Positions 16,963-26,823 of a stretch of DNA of 64,000 nucleotides are shown one piece after another. Position 1 is the first letter of the stretch. Every line of letters starts with the position of its first letter. The notes under the pieces were generated by a model. It searched no databases. It was not told where the DNA came from and saw nothing but the letters and a program-made list of their open reading frames with translations. Source of the DNA: Sporobacter sp942492735 (GTDB lineage: Bacteria > Bacillota > Clostridia > Oscillospirales > Oscillospiraceae); NCBI GenBank assembly GCA_942492735.1, contig OW818648.1, positions 558,001-622,000 on the forward strand. The letters are read 5' to 3'. The translations under genes and the position numbers were made by a program.

Positions 16963-18831
16963 ATGTACGGATATAACGGCAAGATTCTTATTATTGACCT
17001 GACAGATCGTTCACTTGACGTACGGGATTTAGACCCGGAGTGGGCTTATTATTATATCGGCGGCGCGAGTCTGGGGGCACGATACCTCTATGAGCTGATG
17101 CCCGCAAAAACACCGGTATTCGCGCCGGAAAGCGTCATCGGCTTTGTTTCCGGGCCCATGACCGGAACAAAGGCTTTGCTGAGCGCCAGGATATCCGTCG
17201 TCAGCAAGTCCCCCGTCAACGATTTCTGGAACGACTCGAGCTGCGGCGGCTCCTTTGGACCGCACTTTCGGAAGGCCGGCTATGACGCTGTTTTCATTAA
17301 AGGCAAGTCAGAAAAGCCTGTCTACATATTCATTGACAACGGAAATGTCGAATTCCGCGACGCCGCGCATCTCTGGGGCAAAACGACAGATGTCGTTGAA
17401 GACCTTATACGCAACGACCTCGGAAGCGATCTGAGCATGATGCAGATCGGTCCCGCAGGCGAGCGCCTGTCCTATATGGCTGCCATCATCAACGACAAGC
17501 ATCGCGCCGCCGGCCGCGGCGGCAGCGGCGCCGTTATGGGCTCGAAAAATTTAAAAGCTCTTGTCTGCAGAGGCAATGCGAAATTATCAGTCCATGATGA
17601 AGCGGCGCTCGTCGCCTGCAATAAAGAATGCATCGCCCATGGCTCGGAGGGCGGCAGGGGTGCCGGCGTTGTCGCGCAATTCAAGAGCACAGGCACATCG
17701 GCCGAATACGACTCCTGCGTCCTGCAGGCAGACGCGCCGATTAAAAACTGGGCCGGTTCTCCCGATGACATGACCGACGAAGAATCGGCGAATCTTACCG
17801 GTATGATCATGGACCCCAAATACAAGGTTGCCAAAACCGGCTGCGACAGCTGCTACATCAAATGCAGCGCCATATATAAACTCAACAAGGGTAAATACGC
17901 GCTTGAGCACGCCGCCCGTCCGGAATACGAATCACTGGGCGCTTTCGGAAGCATGCTGTTAAACGGCGACGCCGATACAGCCGTCATCCTGAACCATCTG
18001 TGCAACCAATACGGCTACGACACGCTCTCCTTCGGCGGAACGATTGCGTGGATCATGGAATGCTATAATAAAGGCATTTTCACCATCGACGAGCTGGACG
18101 GCATCGACCTCAAATGGGGCGACCCCAATGCGATCATCGCCATTGCCGAGCGCATCTGTGATTATGCGGGGATCGGCGTACCCCTGAACCTCGCCTCCAG
18201 AGCCGCTTCCGAAAAACTGGGGAAAGGGCAGGAGTGTGTTGTGACGGCCAGCGGCATCGAGCTCCCCATGCACGGCTCGCGCTTTAATCCGGGTCTTGCC
18301 CGCATCTTCCAGTACGACCCGACACCGGGCCGGCATATCAAGGGAGGCCGCGGTGTCCCCTTCGGCCACGCGCCGATGGAAGTCAAGTACAATTTCGAAA
18401 ACACCGGCAAAGACGACGCCGCCGGTCTCCTAGAGTGGGAATTTACAAACTGCTCCGGCGTCTGCGGGTTCGGCAATTTCCTTTTAGCCCCGATGATTGC
18501 CGTTAAAATGGTGGAGGCCATCACCGGCAACCATTATACCGAGGAGCAGCTCACGCAGTTTTCTTACCGCTCGTTTACAATGCGCCACGCCTTCAACCTC
18601 CGCGAAGGCTACCGCCGCAAAGATTTCAAGATCAGTGACCGCGCCGTTGGCAAGCCGCCGCTCGAAGCGGGGCCGTTAGAAGGCCTTACCGTTGACAACG
18701 AAAAGCTCGGAGACAACTTCTACGGCTATCTCGGTTGGGATATTGAGACAGCCATCCCGCCGAAGGAATTCCTCGAAGAACTCGGCGGACTCGATTATGT
18801 CATTAAAGACCTCTATCCGGACGTCGTGTAG
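16963..18831 (+). CDS. Aldehyde:ferredoxin oxidoreductase family tungstoenzyme (AOR 2)
   Basis: 622 residues. Same layout as AOR 1: N-terminal YNGKILIIDLTD and IGGASLGARYLYELMP, the cluster motif GCDSCYIKC near residue 292, and a region near 500 with NCSGVCGFG, which offers two candidate Cys for the fourth ligand. The ATG at 16963 is chosen by alignment with AOR 1; an upstream TTG gives an extra tail without family match. No MoaD gene follows. It is divergent from the tup operon, so its promoter lies in the same 500-base intergenic region, though no riboswitch is seen on the plus strand. It ends at a strong bidirectional terminator. Confidence 0.92.
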   Translation: MYGYNGKILIIDLTDRSLDVRDLDPEWAYYYIGGASLGARYLYELMPAKTPVFAPESVIGFVSGPMTGTKALLSARISVVSKSPVNDFWNDSSCGGSFGPHFRKAGYDAVFIKGKSEKPVYIFIDNGNVEFRDAAHLWGKTTDVVEDLIRNDLGSDLSMMQIGPAGERLSYMAAIINDKHRAAGRGGSGAVMGSKNLKALVCRGNAKLSVHDEAALVACNKECIAHGSEGGRGAGVVAQFKSTGTSAEYDSCVLQADAPIKNWAGSPDDMTDEESANLTGMIMDPKYKVAKTGCDSCYIKCSAIYKLNKGKYALEHAARPEYESLGAFGSMLLNGDADTAVILNHLCNQYGYDTLSFGGTIAWIMECYNKGIFTIDELDGIDLKWGDPNAIIAIAERICDYAGIGVPLNLASRAASEKLGKGQECVVTASGIELPMHGSRFNPGLARIFQYDPTPGRHIKGGRGVPFGHAPMEVKYNFENTGKDDAAGLLEWEFTNCSGVCGFGNFLLAPMIAVKMVEAITGNHYTEEQLTQFSYRSFTMRHAFNLREGYRRKDFKISDRAVGKPPLEAGPLEGLTVDNEKLGDNFYGYLGWDIETAIPPKEFLEELGGLDYVIKDLYPDVV

Positions 18832-18835
18832 CGCA

Positions 18836-18888
18836 TTAAAAAAAGCACAACCATCGGGTTTCAAACTCGATGGTTGTGCTTTTTTAAT
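18836..18888 (+). terminator. Strong bidirectional terminator between AOR 2 and the C11 protease
   Basis: An 18-bp perfect stem (left arm 18839-18856, right arm 18868-18885) made of A-run, GCACAACCATCG and its complement ends in T runs on both strands. It serves the two convergent genes. Confidence 0.88.
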
Positions 18889-18897
18889 CAGATGATG

Positions 18898-21486
18898 CTA
18901 TTCGGCATAGTCGGTGCTGAACTCGACGTATTCCGTCCAGGAATAGTTCTGGTAGATATCGACCAGCATGTAGCACATAAGTACATTGCCGTCTCCCACG
19001 TCTTCGTAGGCCACTGTGGGATACGTATCGCCGATGGTCAGCGTGTCGCCGAAATAATAACTCGAGTCGAAATCACCGTCGTAGGTATAATAATCACAAA
19101 TAAAATCGACTTGGTCACCGACCTCGAACTGCTTATAACCCTTACCGACCGTCCCTTCACCGCCGAAGGTTGAATTGCTCTCTACCAGACGGTACCCGGC
19201 GATATAATCCTCGCCATACTCGCCGTCCCGTTCAATGATGATATCGATGTCGGTCGTGCCGTTCAGAACTGCCGGCACATATCCGATAAATATTGTGTCT
19301 GTTTCCGTCTGAATCGTTTCTTCGGCGTAGTAGCACACAAGCTGACCGTCGATGGCAAGCCAGGTGTTGTCGCTGCCATAATTGAGGAGGAGGTTGTCAT
19401 CATCGTCTGTTTCCCAGTACTGGTCACTGCCGAGGTCGATGTACCCTTCGCCGTCATCCAGCAGGACCTGCATTTCAACATTGGTTATGAGAGACCAATC
19501 CTCGTCCGTCATCGGCAGATACCAAATGCCTGTGGTTTCGTTATAAGCTATTTCCAGTTCCGTGTAATCTGTATTTTCGTATGTATAGCTCTCTACCTCA
19601 CTGTTGTCATACCAGGCATACTCTGAGTAGTCCGTTTGTGTATCCGTTTGAGTATCTGTTTGTCCAGTGACGCTTTCCATCAGTGAGCGGGTTGTGGTAT
19701 TACTTTGCCCGCCGGCCAGTATATTCACGAAGGTATCATAGAAATCATAAATCGGACCGCCGAAGCCAATAGCAGCGAATTTCTCTTTGGCGTATCCATA
19801 AACAGTTAAATCCGTATATGGGAAGTACATAGAGAGGCCGGAGACGCCGGTGCCGGCGGTACTGTCGGAATATTTAACCGCGCTATCAAGCGCTGATGCC
19901 AGCTCTTCCAAACCATCCAAATCGGCGCGTGTTGCGAAATCCATAATGTCAACGAGGTCATAATCGCCCTCGGCAAAGGATCTCGCGCGCGCCACTGCCG
20001 ATGAGAGCATCTTATATTCCTTGTTTGCCAGCGCCACTGTGGCGTTGGACATATAGCTGCTGAGCGCGTCATAGACCTTCGGAATCTCACGCAGCGCCAC
20101 AATCGACAATGTTGAGTCCGGGCCGTCCTGTTCACTGGCGCCCGGTGCATTTTGCAAAAGAAAGCTGTCCACAATAACTTCACCGAGATCAACCGTATCG
20201 ATGGACGAATTTTCACCCAGCGCGTTGAACCATGGCGTGTAGTCCCATCCGTAAGCTGGCTCCGTCTCCTCTGAGCCGACAAGATAGTCGGCATAAGGCT
20301 CGAGCATGCAGGCTATTTCGATTGTTCCCATGAGGCAGGCGTCAAAGCCGACAAAATCAAATTTGATTCCGCTGTTTTCAAAGGCCGCTGCGATGTCCGG
20401 CAGAAACAGGACGGTTTCCGGATATATCTCATCCGAGCCGAAACCGTACAGCGAACCGCCGCCGTGATCCCAGAAGACAAACTGGTACCGGTTTGCCGGA
20501 AAGTTCTCGGCGGAAAAGCTGATAAAATCACTGAGCTCCCCGGAATCGAGCATTGGTCTTTCACCAAGTTGCTGCAGCTCTACGAGCGTCCCGTCCTGAA
20601 TCACCCAACGCTGCACTTCTCCGTCGATGATCCCCTGTGTACTCCATGAGTAACACCCGCCGGTTTGAATGACAACATTGACGTTGTCGCCGAGGTCGGC
20701 AGACAGCATCTCATTGATATCGAGTGTGCCGCAGCCGCCGTCCGATTCGAGGTCTGCCCCGCAGAGGTAAATCATCACGGTGACTTCATCGCTGCCGTTG
20801 CCTAGTATTTCGGTGAAATTGTACCTGAACCCGTCATCAGCCAGCGCAACGCCGCTGACGTCCGGCGATATGTCTCCATTGCTGGCGAGAACGACATTAT
20901 CGCTCGGTCCTGGGCTGTTATTGAGGTTATTATTTTTTGGCGAGCTCGTCGCCAGCAGTACAACAGCCACGATAACAACAGCCAAGCCAATAAGTATTCC
21001 GGCGGCGATAAGCACAGGATTCTTTTTCTTTGGAGGGTATGTGCCGCCCATCGTCGGCCCATGCCCGGCATTCGGTGGGTTATATCCGCCGGCCGGCGGC
21101 CGATAGCCCATATTTTGGGGCGGAAATCCAGTGTTGGGCGGTATGTTCACGCTGCCTTGGTGCGGATAACCTATGTTAGGAGGACCATTAATGCCGTTTG
21201 GTGGCGGATAGCCCGCGCTATTGGGCGGCACGAAGCCTGTTCCTTGGGGCATACTTCCGCTGTTTTGAGACGGTAAACCGGCCGGCGGCATAGAAATATT
21301 ATTCTGCGGCGGTATGTAGGGCATTTGCGGTGCAGCGACAGTGGGTGCAGAAACAGGAGGTACCGATGCATTCGGCATGGATGCATTCGGCATCGGGGCA
21401 TTTGTTTTCAGCGGCGTCGGCGCGCCGCATTTCTGGCAAAACCTGGAGTTTTCCGGATTCGCGCTGCCGCACTTTGAACAGTACAT
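18898..21486 (-). CDS. Membrane-anchored clostripain-like (C11) cysteine protease with N-terminal zinc ribbon
   Basis: 862 residues. The N-terminus has two CxxC pairs (YCSKCG and FCQKCGAP), a cytoplasmic zinc ribbon. A Pro/Gly/Asn-rich repeat stretch follows (to about residue 155), then KKKNPVLIAAGILIGL, the start of a single membrane helix. The rest is outside the cell. VTVMIYLCGADLES opens the peptidase C11 domain, with the catalytic His in FWDHGGG near residue 340 and Cys in GFDACLMG near 383. The C-terminal 250 residues are acidic and Tyr-rich without a clear domain. The ATG at 21486 is preferred over an upstream TTG because GGAGAAGGAG precedes it. C11 enzymes cut after Arg or Lys. The target and trigger are unknown. 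Confidence 0.85.
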   Translation of the reverse strand: MYCSKCGSANPENSRFCQKCGAPTPLKTNAPMPNASMPNASVPPVSAPTVAAPQMPYIPPQNNISMPPAGLPSQNSGSMPQGTGFVPPNSAGYPPPNGINGPPNIGYPHQGSVNIPPNTGFPPQNMGYRPPAGGYNPPNAGHGPTMGGTYPPKKKNPVLIAAGILIGLAVVIVAVVLLATSSPKNNNLNNSPGPSDNVVLASNGDISPDVSGVALADDGFRYNFTEILGNGSDEVTVMIYLCGADLESDGGCGTLDINEMLSADLGDNVNVVIQTGGCYSWSTQGIIDGEVQRWVIQDGTLVELQQLGERPMLDSGELSDFISFSAENFPANRYQFVFWDHGGGSLYGFGSDEIYPETVLFLPDIAAAFENSGIKFDFVGFDACLMGTIEIACMLEPYADYLVGSEETEPAYGWDYTPWFNALGENSSIDTVDLGEVIVDSFLLQNAPGASEQDGPDSTLSIVALREIPKVYDALSSYMSNATVALANKEYKMLSSAVARARSFAEGDYDLVDIMDFATRADLDGLEELASALDSAVKYSDSTAGTGVSGLSMYFPYTDLTVYGYAKEKFAAIGFGGPIYDFYDTFVNILAGGQSNTTTRSLMESVTGQTDTQTDTQTDYSEYAWYDNSEVESYTYENTDYTELEIAYNETTGIWYLPMTDEDWSLITNVEMQVLLDDGEGYIDLGSDQYWETDDDDNLLLNYGSDNTWLAIDGQLVCYYAEETIQTETDTIFIGYVPAVLNGTTDIDIIIERDGEYGEDYIAGYRLVESNSTFGGEGTVGKGYKQFEVGDQVDFICDYYTYDGDFDSSYYFGDTLTIGDTYPTVAYEDVGDGNVLMCYMLVDIYQNYSWTEYVEFSTDYAE

Positions 21487-21598
21487 AGTTTTCTCCTTCT
21501 CCAACAGGCAGAAAATATGAGCTAAAAAGCTATAATTCTATTTTACATGGCTTTTTATAGGAATTCAAGCAAGCGGTAAATATATCCAACAAAAACGC

Positions 21599-22342
21599 TT
21601 ATTCTCTGACGATAACGCCGCCATTTTCTGTAAAGGGGTTTCTTCGGACCTCAAGGGAGTACAAATACGGATATTCGGATTTCAAATGCGCCATATGTCC
21701 CAACCATTGAATCAAAAGCGTTTTGAGTGCTCTCTTAATATCCACAATAAGGTGCATCGAATCAGTCTGCGGCAGACAGGAAAAATCATCTCGCGCAATC
21801 ATCTCTTCGGTCATATGGAAAACAGCAAGAAGCATATCTGTAAATGTATCATGTTCAAGAAGATTCGGATTTTCCAGCATTCGAAGCATGAAGCTCCGCT
21901 TGTCGAGCAGAAGTGTTTTCAGAGCATTGAAATCATTTGCCCCGCAGCCGATATCAAGGCTGATATTCCTGAGTACTTTCAGCGACTTGGCAAAGTCTGC
22001 GCCCGTCCAGTTGATCCCCACACTTAAAGCCGGTTTAAGATCATTGTCATTTCCGGTCAGCTCCGTCAGCTTCATCATAATTTCCGTACCTGCTTCACTG
22101 AAAAAAGCACTGATGGCCATATTTATTTTTTTAAGTCTTTCGCGCACGTTCCATGAGTTGATTATTTTCCCTAGGATTATTGTAACGATAGCCACCTGCA
22201 GCGGTAAAAACGCGATGTCCTGAATAAGATAGAACGCCGTGTCGCGGGCTGAATGGAATAGTGTCACCTGCAGAATATACAAGCCGGTTGACAAGACGAC
22301 TAAAAGCAGACTCAGCAAAATATTATGATTATTACGCTTCAT
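21599..22342 (-). CDS. Uncharacterised membrane protein with two N-terminal helices
   Basis: 247 residues. Two hydrophobic helices sit near residues 8-27 and 37-60 (FLPLQVAIVTIILGKII); the remaining 185 residues are soluble, alpha-helical and probably cytoplasmic, with no motif I recognise. Basic residues between membrane and soluble part (RERLKK) support a cytoplasmic tail. It is followed by no clear partner: the C11 protease lies about 110 bases downstream on the same strand and DUF2442 upstream. Function unknown; stress or envelope roles would be guesses. Confidence 0.65.
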   Translation of the reverse strand: MKRNNHNILLSLLLVVLSTGLYILQVTLFHSARDTAFYLIQDIAFLPLQVAIVTIILGKIINSWNVRERLKKINMAISAFFSEAGTEIMMKLTELTGNDNDLKPALSVGINWTGADFAKSLKVLRNISLDIGCGANDFNALKTLLLDKRSFMLRMLENPNLLEHDTFTDMLLAVFHMTEEMIARDDFSCLPQTDSMHLIVDIKRALKTLLIQWLGHMAHLKSEYPYLYSLEVRRNPFTENGGVIVRE

Positions 22343-22448
22343 TGAATATCCCTCATATCTCGGTCAAATAGCATTACTAAATCTATTATACAGTAACAGA
22401 AATACTGAAACAATCCGAATATCTCTTTTACCTGCTTGAATAAAGGAG

Positions 22449-22476
22449 GGGCGAAACGTCTGAAATCGTTTCGCCC
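22449..22476 (-). terminator. Hairpin after the DUF2442 gene
   Basis: A perfect 10-bp stem (GGGCGAAACG with CGTTTCGCCC) with an 8-base loop, just beyond the DUF2442 stop. The downstream T content on the minus strand is modest, so termination strength is uncertain. Confidence 0.5.
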
Positions 22477-22483
22477 TTGATTT

Positions 22484-22714
22484 CTATTTTTGCGCCAGCT
22501 GAAAAACCTCTGTGACGGATATCTCAATATCGTCGCCCCATCTGATATAATTGCCGTCGGTTGTCGCTGTCATAAAGAACTCTTTGTCTGCCAGCATTCC
22601 AAACCGAACAGTCTGAAGCCTGTTTTCGAGATTTAACGTGATGCTGCTGCCATTGTCCAAAAAGACATCCAGCTTATAATTATTCTTTGGTACGACTTCT
22701 TTGATTTGACTCAT
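22484..22714 (-). CDS. DUF2442 domain protein
   Basis: 76 residues, the usual size for DUF2442. The pattern of a Asp/Asn-rich beta hairpin (DVFLDNGSSITLNLE), FGMLADKEFF and the end IRWGDDIEISVTEVFQLA is typical. DUF2442 proteins occur near toxin-antitoxin or mobile loci in some genomes and have no settled function. No DUF4160 partner, its frequent neighbour, is seen here. The gene is short, alone, with a hairpin after it. Confidence 0.75.
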   Translation of the reverse strand: MSQIKEVVPKNNYKLDVFLDNGSSITLNLENRLQTVRFGMLADKEFFMTATTDGNYIRWGDDIEISVTEVFQLAQK

Positions 22715-22757
22715 ATCATTACCTCCGCAAGCTTGCAGAAAATACCTACAAGCTCAG

Positions 22758-22796
22758 AAAAAATCCATTGTACAAAGATTGTACAATGGATTTTTT
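22758..22796 (-). terminator. Terminator after the LuxR-family regulator
   Basis: A 17-bp perfect stem (AAAAAATCCATTGTACA and its complement) with a five-base loop and T runs on both strands, about 45 bases past the regulator stop. Confidence 0.85.
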
Positions 22797-22839
22797 CCAT
22801 TTCATATCACCCAACGGGTGATTCCTCGTGTGAATAGCC

Positions 22840-25314
22840 CTATTTTAAGTATTGTTTTAGCAGAGACCGAGAGTTGATGCCAAGCTTTTCAAAAACACTT
22901 TTCAGCTGTGTTTTTACCGTGTTTTCCGAAATATAAAGCCGCACCCCAATACCCTTATTTGAAAATCCTTCAGCAGCAAGCTGGGCAATCTCTGTTTCCC
23001 GTTCGGTCAGCTTCGGTTTGTTTTCCGTGAAGTATTCATGTGTTATTTGTTCTAAAGCCTTTTGGTACGGTTTATACAGCTCCAGTATTTTTGAGATATG
23101 CTCCATGTAAACGCCCTTATAATAGAGCGTCTCAAGCAGCGGCTTTATATAATCACAGTTTTCCACAAAGGGCATGTATACCATATCCGGTGTGGCCATC
23201 TCGAGCGCTTGCTTTAAGGCGTCCAAGGCCTCACCCTTCCGATGCAGCTGCTCATTAACGGCGGCAACGTAGATTGTCGTATAAATATTGGCCAGAAGAT
23301 TGGGGAAAACAGAGGCCATCCCAATAAAATGACCCGCAGTACCCAGCAGCTTTGTATATTCGCCTTTTATTAAAAGCACTCTGCCGTATATGATGTTGGA
23401 GAACGCTCTGGCTGGGAAGTAGAGCCGGCTGGAGCCGAACTCCCCCACTGCGAGCCATTCGGGAAATCTCTCGCTTTGCCGCAAACAGGCATTCACAAAG
23501 CCGGTGCACATGTCGATTGAGTGGATCAGATAATAGAGCTTGTTCTGTACAATCTCTTCATGCTGCTTTTTGTATAACGCAATAACGCTGGCATAATCGC
23601 CTTTCATCAAAAAAAGCCTGGCCTGTAAAAAACGTGCGCACAAAACCATGTTCGGTTGACGCGCGCTATCGGCCGCGTAGAGCGCTTTATGTACTGCGAT
23701 GTCAGCATTTTCAAAATCGCCCTTGTTAAAATGCCACTCCGCTTCCATCAAGTACTCGGCGCCCGTTCCGTGACCATCTGTTAATCGGTAATAGTAGGGC
23801 ATCGCCGTGTACATATCCCGGACTTCTTGCTCGAGCATTCCCGACTCTCTGTAGAACATATATAATACCGAAGGTGAACCAAAGGTCCAGCTGCCCTTTG
23901 TATCCATAAAAACAGATGGTTCCCTCATGAGTGCATATGCCTTTTTATGGTGCTCTGACATGCCGAGAATATCATTATACCTGCGAAAGCTCAGAAGTAA
24001 CTCCAATTCCCCCATAAGAGAGTTGATGCGTTCGGGATCAAGGTCGCTGCCTTGTACAATGGATACAAATTCCTCGCATGTCGTCTGCAGCATGACCATT
24101 TCGTTAAAGGTCACGAGCGCCATAGCGAAAACGAGCAGAGCGACAGGATGGTGCAGCTTCACTTCCGGAGGGCAGTCTGCAAAATATTTGATAACAAGCT
24201 CTTTTTGCGCATTCCCGATGCTGTTGGCCTTGTCAAGCTCAATTACACATAATAATTCTTCAAAATCTTCAGCCAGATAAAAATAATTCATGGCATTGAA
24301 GTACTGGCCTGTTTTCCGGCACCAATGCCCGGCTTTTTTATAGGCGTCTTTTCTGTAGGCTGTTTCTCTTTTTTCAAATAGTCCTATAAGAAAATTTGTG
24401 AAAATATTATGCATCTGGTAGGTTCCAGTGACGTCATCGAAATTGACAAAAGCATTTTTTCGCATAATCTCGTCTAAATATGCACCTGCATTTTCATTCC
24501 CGCACATGTGTTTTGCCTGCGTCATTGTGAAACTTCCAAATAGGCACAGGGATAGAAGAAAGTCCTTTATGGTATCGGGAAAGGGATTGTAGATCGCATT
24601 TTCCACCAGCTTATAAATATTACCGGCGGGAATCAACTGGCTGCTCTCTTCATATTTGAGCATCATGAGGTATAGTGCGCTGATCCAGCCCTCGGTAATT
24701 GTATGCAGCTGAACGGCTTCTTTATCCTTGAGGCTGATACCGCAAAGCTTAAAGTATTTAGCGATATCATTCGGCGTCAGCTCGAAGGTTTCTTTGGTTA
24801 TGTGGTAGAGATATCCCTTGAGTGAAAGCTCGTCTATACTGAGCAGCTCGACAAACCGCGCGGTTAAAACAATATGCAAATGCTCAAGCTCATTAACAGC
24901 AAGATTCTTGATGAAGCTTTCCACATCGGTACCGTTGACAAGGTGATAGTCATCAATCACCAGTACAGTTTGCGCTTGCAGGTCAATCTCGGCAATCAGC
25001 TTAAGCGCTTCCTGCAAGGTCACACCGTCATTGGGCAAACCGAGCTGCAAAAGGTTCTGTGCGCGGTCAGCGTCCAATTCTTGAAACAGCTGGCAGAAGG
25101 CAGACCAGAAGCCAGTCGTTGAATTATCGTAGATCCTTTGCCATAACACGTTGGAATTCATTTTTTTCAAGCGCTCACGCACCGCCGTCGTCTTTCCATA
25201 GCCCATTGGCGCTTCGATAATTGTAATAGGGTAATTCAGACCAGTATCGAGTGCTTCTATTATCCGCTCAGAGAAATAAAGATTTCGCGTTTTATCTAGC
25301 AGTAGGTTTCTCAT
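22840..25314 (-). CDS. MalT-type LuxR-family transcriptional regulator (STAND ATPase)
   Basis: About 824 residues from ATG 25314 (longer in-frame starts to 25425 lack a ribosome-binding site; this one has GAGAG upstream, so the start is tentative). IIEAPMGYGKTT near residue 36 is a P-loop, and VLVIDDYHLV is a Walker B of the STAND/NTPase type. The middle is a long helical TPR-like region. The end (about 775-824) is a LuxR HTH: LTERETEIAQLAAEGFSNKGIG then ISENTVKTQLKSVFEKLGI. Such proteins need an inducer and ATP to activate transcription. It is divergent from ytvI, about 240 bases away. The regulated genes and inducer are unknown; the isolated position suggests a distant regulon. Confidence 0.88.
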   Translation of the reverse strand: MRNLLLDKTRNLYFSERIIEALDTGLNYPITIIEAPMGYGKTTAVRERLKKMNSNVLWQRIYDNSTTGFWSAFCQLFQELDADRAQNLLQLGLPNDGVTLQEALKLIAEIDLQAQTVLVIDDYHLVNGTDVESFIKNLAVNELEHLHIVLTARFVELLSIDELSLKGYLYHITKETFELTPNDIAKYFKLCGISLKDKEAVQLHTITEGWISALYLMMLKYEESSQLIPAGNIYKLVENAIYNPFPDTIKDFLLSLCLFGSFTMTQAKHMCGNENAGAYLDEIMRKNAFVNFDDVTGTYQMHNIFTNFLIGLFEKRETAYRKDAYKKAGHWCRKTGQYFNAMNYFYLAEDFEELLCVIELDKANSIGNAQKELVIKYFADCPPEVKLHHPVALLVFAMALVTFNEMVMLQTTCEEFVSIVQGSDLDPERINSLMGELELLLSFRRYNDILGMSEHHKKAYALMREPSVFMDTKGSWTFGSPSVLYMFYRESGMLEQEVRDMYTAMPYYYRLTDGHGTGAEYLMEAEWHFNKGDFENADIAVHKALYAADSARQPNMVLCARFLQARLFLMKGDYASVIALYKKQHEEIVQNKLYYLIHSIDMCTGFVNACLRQSERFPEWLAVGEFGSSRLYFPARAFSNIIYGRVLLIKGEYTKLLGTAGHFIGMASVFPNLLANIYTTIYVAAVNEQLHRKGEALDALKQALEMATPDMVYMPFVENCDYIKPLLETLYYKGVYMEHISKILELYKPYQKALEQITHEYFTENKPKLTERETEIAQLAAEGFSNKGIGVRLYISENTVKTQLKSVFEKLGINSRSLLKQYLK

Positions 25315-25557
25315 TATAGTCTCTCTAACTTCTGTTTTCGCCGCTTTTATTTCCATATATATTACCATAACAAGAAAAAAAAGTCGAATATATTCTGCTC
25401 TCCGCAAGACAAGCGGATGGTTCATCCGTCTTTCTCCATCCTCTTTGTGTTCCTAAAAGTTTTAATAAACTATAGAGAGTATTTGTTCTTTATGTTATAC
25501 TCCATATATAGGGTTCAGATCCATTATTTAGTGCTGCATATCAGCAGGAGATTGCAT

Positions 25558-26661
25558 ATGAGTGATGATAAATATAAGCATTTTCTCTTAAAGTTCGGAT
25601 TCTGGGCCGCTATCACTGCGATCGTGTGTGTCTTTTTTCGGTATATCTTTTCTTACACGCTGCCATTCTTGATCGCATTGGCAGTGGCGTCATTGCTCCA
25701 GCCGGTGGTCAGGTTCCTGGGCGCTAAACTAAAGATACGCAGCGGTATCGCCGGTGTCGTCATTGTAATCTTCTCATGTCTAATCTTAGCGGGACTCGTC
25801 CTTCTCATTTCGAATATGATTATCGTCGGAATCATCGATCTCATTACCGCATTGCCTCATATTTTCTCGGATTCCGTTGAACCTGCGTTAAGCGAGCTCG
25901 GTGAAAGCCTGAAAGCGATGCTTGCCAGGTTTAGCGATTCTGCCGTTAGCATTGTCAACGATTCAATGCCCGAGATTATTACCTCTATCAGCAGTGCGGT
26001 GACAGATTTCTCGGTAAATGTTGTTACCTGGGCTTCCGGCGTGGCTGTCAGTGTCCCGGGAGCGCTTTTGTCGACAGTAATATGCATCATCGCCTCATTG
26101 TTTATGACGGTCGATTACGAGAAAATGATCGGCTTTTTCAAACGCATACTTCCGGAAAAGGCAGTTTCAATTTTCGGGGCCGCAGCGAGGAGTTTAAAGA
26201 CGATACTTGGTAATTACGCCAAGTCTTATTTTCTCATTATGATCATAACTTTTGCGGAGATCGCCGTCGGTCTGCTGATCATCGGCGAAAGAAGAGCGGT
26301 CCTTATCGCTTTATTAGTTGCAATATTCGATATCCTGCCGATTGTCGGCTCCGGATTGATACTACTGCCGTGGACAATCATTACGTTTATCCAGGGAGAT
26401 ATAAGCCGAGGCATCGGTCTTGCGATTTTATATATTGTGGTCGTGGTCGCTCGTCAGATCTTTGAACCAAAGATCGTCGGAAAACGGGTAGGGCTCCACC
26501 CGCTTATCACCTTGTTTTGTATGTGGATGGGCGTCAGGCTTCTCGGCGGCTTCGGTCTTTTCGGGTTCCCTATAACAGTGCTTATTATCAAGCGTCTGAT
26601 GGAAAGCGGCGTCATTGGCAAACGAATCGTCAATCCTGAGACTTCTGCTGACAATCAATGA
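25558..26661 (+). CDS. ytvI: YtvI-type AI-2E family membrane protein (sporulation-associated)
   Basis: 367 residues from ATG 25558, which follows CAGGAGA; the open frame extends 47 codons upstream without a good start. It has about eight membrane helices in the AI-2E exporter-family pattern: two near the N-terminus, a soluble stretch (about 95-165), then the paired helices and LPIVGSGLILLPW, and FEPKIVGKRVGLHPLITLF, the most conserved motif of the family. Closest in layout to B. subtilis YtvI, a sporulation membrane protein of unknown activity. The small acid-soluble spore protein gene follows directly, which supports a sporulation role. Confidence 0.82.
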   Translation: MSDDKYKHFLLKFGFWAAITAIVCVFFRYIFSYTLPFLIALAVASLLQPVVRFLGAKLKIRSGIAGVVIVIFSCLILAGLVLLISNMIIVGIIDLITALPHIFSDSVEPALSELGESLKAMLARFSDSAVSIVNDSMPEIITSISSAVTDFSVNVVTWASGVAVSVPGALLSTVICIIASLFMTVDYEKMIGFFKRILPEKAVSIFGAAARSLKTILGNYAKSYFLIMIITFAEIAVGLLIIGERRAVLIALLVAIFDILPIVGSGLILLPWTIITFIQGDISRGIGLAILYIVVVVARQIFEPKIVGKRVGLHPLITLFCMWMGVRLLGGFGLFGFPITVLIIKRLMESGVIGKRIVNPETSADNQ

Positions 26662-26823
26662 TGCGTCACACCTGGCCTAAACGTCATTTACCATGACACA
26701 GATAAGCACAAGAGCGCCTGCTTCAACAGACTCTCTTGTGCTAAGAATTTTTAACCGCTTTGTGTAAAGCATCTGGTTGTCGCTCATACTACTGTTGAAA
26801 TATAGTAATAAGGAGCTGTCACA

